This document shows positions 58,004 through 64,000 of a DNA stretch of 64,000 nt, one piece after another. Under the pieces are notes generated by a model. The model was not told the origin of the DNA and ran no database searches. It saw only the letters and a list, made by a program, of their open reading frames with translations. The DNA is from Aspergillus flavus. Its lineage: Eukaryota; Ascomycota; Eurotiomycetes; Eurotiales; Aspergillaceae. Position numbers and translations under genes: made by a program. Positions within the stretch are counted from its first letter, which is position 1, and each line of letters begins with the position of its first letter. The stretch covers positions 4,464,001-4,528,000 of the forward strand of contig NC_092407.1 in assembly GCF_009017415.1 (NCBI RefSeq), written 5' to 3'.

Positions 58004-60230
58004 ATGCCTCGGGCATGTGAGTTCTGCCGCAGACGCAAGATCCGATGCGACGCATCCAGGCCAGTCTGCTCCACATGCCGGAAGAGCAAGAGGTCGTGTG
58101 TCTACCACAATGCACCACCTAAGCAGCGCCCTTCCGCTGCGCTTATCGACTCGCTGCAGACCGAAAAAGCGGCGCTGGAAGATGCTTTGAGCCGGTTGAA
58201 GAGCGCAGGTGATGCCGAAAGGCGTGCTCTGCTGGACTCGATGATCGTGCGTGACGGACGCATATCATTATCAGACCGGAGCGGTGGATCAACAGCGTCA
58301 TCACCACGGGCGCGGTCCGCCCTTCGAACGGAGCATGGCATGGAACAGCAGCTGCTGGGCGGTCATGCAGTAAGAATGAGGGAGAATGGCGGTGATGCAA
58401 CAAACAGCGTAGATACCGGCCATGGCAGTGACAGTGTTGAGAATGAGACCGATAGAGTACTGCCTCGGACATATAAAAGCCACGTAACCAGCGATGGCAT
58501 CTTCAGCTCAACCTCCGTGATCCATGTCAGCCGCCCGGTGACTAGTCCCGAGCAACCCGCAGCATCTACAGAGTCGCTACGGTACCAGCTGATTGCCAAC
58601 GCTGCAATGGAAAGGCAGCGCGAGCACCGTCTGCGTCGGTTGACCGTCATCAGGGGAATACCAGCGGACCTGGCGCTTCATCTCCTCGACCTTCACTGGA
58701 GCAGGCAGCATCACACCTTCCTTCTCACGTATAGACCTGCCTTTATGCGAGAACTAGAACACGGGGGGCCATACTGCTCTGACCTCTTGCTGTACGCTGT
58801 CTTTGCGTGTGCGTCCAAGTTTTCCGAGCGACCCGAGGTGCGCAGTAACCCGGTAGATCCGGAAACAGCAGGACGGTGCTTCTTCAACCGTTGCCAAGAG
58901 CTCTTGCTGGTTGAGGGGTTGATGACCCACTCGAGTATACCGACTGTCATCGCGTTGGTCATGCTCGGGTCGACGTTGATTGCAAGAGGACGGACGTCTC
59001 AGGGTTGGTTATATACCGGTTACGCCATGCGTATGGTTTATGACCTAGGTCTGTATTTTGATTTGCAAGAGCCGAACAAGCATAACGTCGAGGAGATCGA
59101 GATCCGGCGGCGGGTCTTCTGGGGCGCGTTCGTGTGTGAGAAGCTGCAAAGCCTGTACCTTGGGCGGCCACCTACAATCAGACTCCAGGATGTCCATGTA
59201 TCGCAGGACTTTATGGATACGTTCGAGGAGCTGGAGCCGTGGGAGCCCTACAATGAGCGGAGCACAGATATAATTACTAACAATATAGGGTCTTCTCCAG
59301 TGCCGTTGGCATATTCAGTGACTACCTTCCAGCAGCTCTGTCTGCTTTCCGAAATTATGACCCAAATCATTGACAAGATATATTATGTAGGAGCCACCGC
59401 TTCAAAGACGATCCATCAGATAGAGGCACTCGATGATGCCCTCACGGCCTGGTACCGCGGGCTGCCAGCTCACCTGGCTCATGAGCCCTGGGCGAAGGAC
59501 CCCTTGGAGCCCCCGGTCAGAGTTGCGCCAAACCGCATCATCATTCTGACGACCTACCACTCGCTCATTGTCCTCCTACACCGGCCGTTTATCACAGCTC
59601 CCAGCAGCACAAGCAATCACAATTCTGTCGACACTATCGGCACCCCTGCCTTCTCTTGGAAGCGGTGCACAGCAGCGGCACGGCGTATCACCAGTCTCGC
59701 CCTCAGCTATCAATCCATCTACCCGTTGCACAAGTCCAGCTACTTGCTTAGTTATGCTGTGTACGTCGCGTGCACAATCCACGTGCTTAATACTGCGTCG
59801 CTCTCGGTCGGAAGCGACGGCAATGCACACGCGGAATCGTCCTACCTACTCAGCGCAAGCCTGAGGTGTCTCGATGCGTTGGCAGTCCCGAACTCGGGGG
59901 CTGCTGATACGGCGCGTATTATTCGCAAGCTAATGGCTGCCAAGGGTGTGCCGGAATCACGAAGTGAGTGCCTCTATAATTTATTGCTGTAGATCAACCC
60001 AGACTGACGCTTTGCTCTTAACTTTAGCGCCCTCAGAGGTCCAAGCAACGACTCCTCACCGAAACCCCGACAATTGTTGGCAGTTTCCCGATTACTCCCC
60101 GACGGATGATGATATAGGACAGATTCCACCCTTCCCGGATATTTTCATTCCCGGGCAGGACCTGTTGTTCGGATTTATGAACGAGAACATGCCCCTTGCG
60201 GTATTTGATATAAATAATCCAATTTTCTGA
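58004..60230 (+). CDS. Zn2Cys6 transcription factor, likely cluster regulator
   Basis: Two exons, 58004-59963 and 60028-60230 (intron GTGAGT...TTAG), 720 residues. The six-cysteine cluster is at the very N-terminus (CEFCRRRKIRC, then VCSTCRKSKRSC, residues about 5-32), followed by a coiled-coil linker (DSLQTEKAALEDALSRLKSA). The middle is the fungal transcription factor domain: ALHLLDLHWSRQHHTFLLTY, GYAMRMVYDLGLYFDLQEP and RVFWGAFVCEKLQSLYLGRP, typical of the XlnR/Nit4-like group. The spliced C-terminus PSEVQATTPHRNPDNCWQFP and beyond is acidic and Pro-rich, possibly an activation region. It lies between the RraA-type gene and the class II aldolase and is the best candidate for controlling the catabolic cluster. 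Confidence 0.93.
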
Positions 60231-60361
60231 TACGTAATTGAAGATGAAACTGGTGAACCTGAACCAGGACATCCTCTTTCGGGTGTAGCGATAGACTACG
60301 CTATTTAGTACAGAATCTATCGATGTATACGTATATGATGGGCTTGCATGAGAAGCTCGTA

Positions 60362-61285
60362 TTACAGCAACAAATCCGGCTCCTCCTTCACCACCTGGTC
60401 ATAATACGGCTGAAAGGCCAGCCACATCTTGCTTGCGTTACCACTCCTCCTATGCCCAAACTCCGCCTGCTCGTCGGTGATATACCTTTTCTCAAATCCA
60501 GGACACACCGCTGCATTCGCAAGCAGCTGGGAGTGGCAGCACCGATCCAACGCAATAAACAAGAACGCCGCCTCGTCAACCGTCCGCCCACAGGTAATCA
60601 TGCCATGGTTCTGTAGAATCACACTACGGCAGCTCGGCCCCAGTGCAGCCGCGATCCGGTCGCCCTCCTCGGCCGTGAGCACCGTGCCACCGTAGCGCGG
60701 ATACACAGCGAGGTCGTTGTAGAAGCGCAGCGCGTCTTGGTAGAGCATCTCGATCGGCCGGCCAAAGCAATTGAAGGCTTTTCCGTAGACGCTGTGTGCG
60801 TGGCACGCGGCGTTTAGGTCCGGCCGGGCGCGGTGGATGGCGCTGTGGATGGCGAATGCTGGGCCATTGATGGGGTTCTGGGCGCCGTCTGGAAGGACTT
60901 CGCCGGTCTCGCCGACAAGGACAAGATCGCTGACGCGGATCTGGGAGAAGTGTGTTGAAAGCGGGTTGATCCAGAATAGGGATGGGTTGCCGGGGTCGCG
61001 TAGGGAGATGTGGCCTGCGACACCCTCATCGAAGCCCTGTCTGGCAAAGACCCTGAATGCGGCGGCTAGGTGCTGCTTCAGGTGTGTGCGGGCGTCGCTG
61101 ATATCATTGAAATTTGGAGGACTGCGGAGCTCGACTTTGCCATCTTTGTCGCCTAGAAAGTGCACGTCTTGTCTCCACGATGAGGTCAAATCCGGCGAGC
61201 CAGATACGGGTGCTCCTGGCCTCTCGGTGTTCGATTTGGCCTGCGAGTGGTGAATTGGGTACTCCGTAACTGTAGCCGGTGGCAT
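60362..61285 (-). CDS. Class II aldolase/adducin domain protein
   Basis: Intronless, 307 residues. The class II aldolase fold is visible from about residue 65: THLKQHLAAAFRVFARQGF, EGVAGHISLRDPGNPSLFWI, NPINGPAFAIHSAIHRARPD, then the zinc-binding His pair in ACHAHSVYGKAF and a further His in ILQNHGMITCGRTVDE. The first 60 residues are Ser/Pro-rich and probably disordered. No signal peptide. Bacterial relatives are fuculose-1-phosphate-type aldolases; fungal ones are poorly studied and may act as aldolases or decarboxylases. It converges with the regulator and sits inside the putative aromatic catabolic cluster, where a role in lower-pathway carbon-carbon cleavage is possible but unproved. Confidence 0.9.
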   Translation of the reverse strand: MPPATVTEYPIHHSQAKSNTERPGAPVSGSPDLTSSWRQDVHFLGDKDGKVELRSPPNFNDISDARTHLKQHLAAAFRVFARQGFDEGVAGHISLRDPGNPSLFWINPLSTHFSQIRVSDLVLVGETGEVLPDGAQNPINGPAFAIHSAIHRARPDLNAACHAHSVYGKAFNCFGRPIEMLYQDALRFYNDLAVYPRYGGTVLTAEEGDRIAAALGPSCRSVILQNHGMITCGRTVDEAAFLFIALDRCCHSQLLANAAVCPGFEKRYITDEQAEFGHRRSGNASKMWLAFQPYYDQVVKEEPDLLL

Positions 61286-62715
61286 GGTTGCCGCTGTAAA
61301 GATATACGGATCTTGGTTTCTGGATCGGTGCTTTCAGACTCTATTTGACAGAAACGGTTAATTGTATGAAAGTAACCCCGCTGCGGAATCGGATGTGCAG
61401 AACATCCTTCCATGGTATAGATTAGCAGGAACGGTGGTTGGACTTCCGTTACTGTTATCGGAGATATCATTTATATGGCACGGAGTGCGACGGCCCGTTG
61501 AGGTCCGTTCAAAGCGTCAAGTATACTCCCGAACGGAGAATGTCAGTGGCGGCCCATTCTCCAGCTTTAGACTCGCAGTCGCGCTCTGCCAGGCAAACAT
61601 GATATTCCTGACTCACCCAGGTCTGTCCCTTGATCAGAAACCAGACAAGCACGGCCAGTTAGCTGAAAGCACGCCATGTCCTCCTGGTCCAAAAGTAGGC
61701 TGTCAGAGATCTCCTCAGAATGGTGGGTTGATGGTAAGATTAAATTCATGACCATGCAAAGCACAAAACGAATACAGTATGAGACACTCATTACCTTTTG
61801 TACCAAAGGAGTGTAAAAAATGTAAAATATTTCCAATTATTATTGAGACCACCGACACATTTGACGAGAAGGAGAATACTCTAACATCCTATAGCTACAC
61901 GTTCGATCTTGACCGTGGTAACGGCGGCAAGGACGAGTCTCTCTACGCGGATAAAAAAAAAAAAAACTGCTAGAGACAGCTTCCTGAGTCTTGCTTGTTA
62001 CCCACAGGTCTTGCTTGGGGATAAGGACCAGCTACTCGGATGAGGCGAGCATGAATTTGAACTTAACAAGGTGAAGGGACAGGATGTGCTTGGGTTGGGG
62101 AAATCTTCATCAGCGAACGAAATCTCACCTACGGCCGAGACATTACGCCGATGCTTGTTCTGATTACTATCTTCGTGATTTCATTTGCAGCCTCTATGGC
62201 TCCTGCGAGTCCTCCCACCGCCGCCCCTTAGCGCCAAGCGTGTCGATCAGCGTGAATCCACTTTCGTGGGCAATTGTTGGTTCCCTATTTGCTGCGTTTG
62301 AGAGCAGACATGTATTCTCCCATAGTGGCTGTGGAGAGCTTGTGGAAGGTACATCCTTTCTCGACTTGGTATCTTCGTCCGACTACCTCGTATGCTATCA
62401 TTCATTTTTGGCCCAGGCACCAAGTACCTGTGATGCTGGACGTGTTTGCATGCAAAGCCGGCATTTTGTTCTCCCAGATGATGGTCACAGAGAACCTTAG
62501 AGTAAGGATCTACAGTGCCAAGAAGAGAAAGGTCATCATCACAGGGTGATTAAACACTTATCCAGTGCTTGTGAGCTAGGGGTTGAACTTGTCTAGGCGT
62601 TGACGGGAAGATATAAAGACTCATGTTGTCTCCTTCGCTGAAGACCAACAACGCCGGAAAGCCAGGGACAATCAACATTTCTTAGTTCACTTTTGCCATT
62701 CTCCATCTTTCTGCC
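61286..62715. other. Divergent intergenic region with dioxygenase promoter
   Basis: About 1.4 kb between the class II aldolase start and the dioxygenase start. It has an A13 run near 61953-61966 and a TATAAA at 62612-62617. A 138-codon frame at 62084-62500 has no motif and weak codon character, so it is not called. Confidence 0.5.
62612..62617 (+). promoter_or_regulatory. TATA box of the dioxygenase gene
   Basis: TATAAA, 104 bases upstream of the dioxygenase start codon. Confidence 0.55.
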
Positions 62716-63807
62716 ATGCAATTAAAGAACGCGATTCATTTTACCGTCTTTGGATGCGCCATCCTAGCCCTTGCTCACCCCGGGCATCACGAGGAGCACG
62801 ACCCAGCACCTGTGAGGGCATACAAGAGAGACGTCGGGCATGGACTGGCAAATTGTGCAGGCCAGCTAGAGGCCAGTGGTCTTCAAGCTCGTTCCGAAGC
62901 GCGCCGTAAGGCAACAGTCCAGCTGCACCGCCGACAGTTGATCACCCGAGACACAGATGCCGTGCTGAACAAATCACATCAGGTGACCCGTCCTGTGTCG
63001 CCGTCCATGCCTCCCAATGAAATCTTCAAGGACACGACTCAGAAGGCTTGCATTCTTGGTCCAACTGCTGAGGGAGAAACCGGTCCATACTGGATCCCCG
63101 GCGAGCGAGTCCGATCTGAGATCCGCGAAGGGCAGCCCGGAGTACCGGTTATTCTCGAACAGCAGTATATTGACGTCGAAACGTGCCAGCCTATTCCGCG
63201 TCTCTATGCTGAACTCTGGGGCTGCAATGCAACCGGAGTTTACTCCGGCCTTGTTGCAGACGGCAATGGCAACTCCCATGACTTGAGCAATCGAAACCGC
63301 ACCTTTCTTCGTGGCATTCAGGAAACTGACATAGACGGTGTTGTCACCTTTGATACTCTCTTCCCGGGCCACTATGATGGACGCACCACGCATTACCATA
63401 ATATCGCCCATTTTGGCGCGAGACGTCTGCCAAACAACACCATTGCCGGTGGGACAGTAGGACACGTCGCTCAGATATTCTTGGACCAGGACCTCATTGA
63501 CCAAGTCGAATCAACCTATCCGTACAATACCAACAACATTCCCATCACGCTAAACTCGGTGGATCGGGTTGTCAGCCAGGAGACGGAGAACAGTAACTCT
63601 GACCCCATGCTCAACTACGCATTCCTTGGAGACAACATCGAAGATGGGCTCTTTGCCTGGATCACAGTGGCTGTCAACCTCTCGGCTGTGCACTATCCAT
63701 ATTACACCAACGTTTACACGGCCGAAGGAGCGGTGGAAGTGGAAGGCACGTCGGATGGAGACCCCAGGGCGATTGATGGCGGCCTTCCTCAGAGCTCTGC
63801 GGCATAG
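62716..63807 (+). CDS. Secreted intradiol ring-cleavage dioxygenase
   Basis: Intronless, 363 residues. Residues 1-20 (core FTVFGCAILALAHPG) form a signal peptide. After a basic, Arg/Lys-rich pro-region, the catalytic domain begins near residue 110 with CILGPTAEGETGPYWIPGE, where Tyr is an Fe(III) ligand; the other ligands are Tyr in FPGHYDGRTTHYHNIAHFG and the His residues in THYH. IPRLYAELWGCNATGVYSG fits the intradiol (catechol/protocatechuate/hydroxyquinol) fold. Several NxS/T sites (CNAT, NRT, NNT) agree with secretion. Fungal extracellular intradiol enzymes open catechols from lignin or tannin breakdown. It anchors the cluster's 3' end; all key residues are present. Confidence 0.93.
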   Translation: MQLKNAIHFTVFGCAILALAHPGHHEEHDPAPVRAYKRDVGHGLANCAGQLEASGLQARSEARRKATVQLHRRQLITRDTDAVLNKSHQVTRPVSPSMPPNEIFKDTTQKACILGPTAEGETGPYWIPGERVRSEIREGQPGVPVILEQQYIDVETCQPIPRLYAELWGCNATGVYSGLVADGNGNSHDLSNRNRTFLRGIQETDIDGVVTFDTLFPGHYDGRTTHYHNIAHFGARRLPNNTIAGGTVGHVAQIFLDQDLIDQVESTYPYNTNNIPITLNSVDRVVSQETENSNSDPMLNYAFLGDNIEDGLFAWITVAVNLSAVHYPYYTNVYTAEGAVEVEGTSDGDPRAIDGGLPQSSAA

Positions 63808-64000
63808 GGTTATGTGTTAAAGGGCGGCACATCTTCTAGTATATAGTCGTATTTATCGCAATGCGAGTATGTGATGTTGGTAAACCATGAAGACAAGCCT
63901 GCCCTCATAATCGTAAAAATTACTGTATTTGGAAAACGGTAAATCGTACCTTTCCTGGCATATCTAGTTTTTCCAGCTTCCTCTTGCATTCGGCTTAGCA

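Noticed and set aside
62084..62500. 138-codon plus-strand frame before the dioxygenase gene
   Set aside because: No domain, signal peptide or splice support; overlaps another frame of similar length. Treated as intergenic.

Overview
The window looks like nuclear DNA of a filamentous ascomycete, most likely an Aspergillus/Penicillium-type Eurotiales fungus. Genes are split by short 47-120 nt GT-AG introns, Zn2Cys6 regulators are abundant, and full-length fungal housekeeping genes (NUO49, RPC40, UBA3, TEL2, VPS33, SEC9) sit tightly packed. No rRNA, tRNA, CRISPR array or intact transposon was recognised. Exon boundaries below were worked out by hand from reading frame, GT/AG sites and family motifs.

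Layout. (1) 1-26.5 kb is accessory and gene-poor. It holds the 3' end of a Zn2Cys6 regulator; a decayed group made of a flavin monooxygenase fused to a multi-pass membrane domain (one internal stop), a 2-oxoglutarate oxygenase remnant and a broken alpha/beta hydrolase; an intact Zn2Cys6 regulator, a small alpha/beta hydrolase, a bZIP/DUF3425 regulator and a cytochrome P450; an F-box protein with an acidic tail; and two secreted cyanovirin-N (CVNH) proteins on either side of an F-box/ankyrin gene. (2) 26.7-44 kb is a dense core block: CaM-dependent kinase, UBE2W-type E2, complex I 49-kDa subunit, RNA polymerase I/III AC40, NEDD8 E1 subunit Uba3, Tel2, Vps33 and Sec9, all intact. (3) 44.7-54.1 kb is accessory again: an allantoate-permease-type MFS transporter, a kinase-like gene with a premature stop, a multiply damaged Zn2Cys6 regulator, a GPI-type cupredoxin and a DOMON-cytochrome b561 protein. 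(4) 54.6-63.8 kb looks like a catabolic cluster: MFS permease, RraA-type 2-oxo-acid aldolase, Zn2Cys6 regulator, class II aldolase and a secreted intradiol ring-cleavage dioxygenase.

Working together. Region 4 can be read as a pathway for an aromatic (catechol- or hydroxybenzoate-type) compound: ring opening by the secreted dioxygenase, uptake by the permease, then carbon-carbon cleavage by the RraA-type aldolase and possibly the class II aldolase, with the resident regulator controlling it. The permease and RraA genes diverge from a shared 578-bp promoter with a TATAAATA box facing each way. The substrate is inference. A second theme is decay: all five disrupted genes lie in the accessory flanks and none in the core block, so the flanks appear to be under weak selection.
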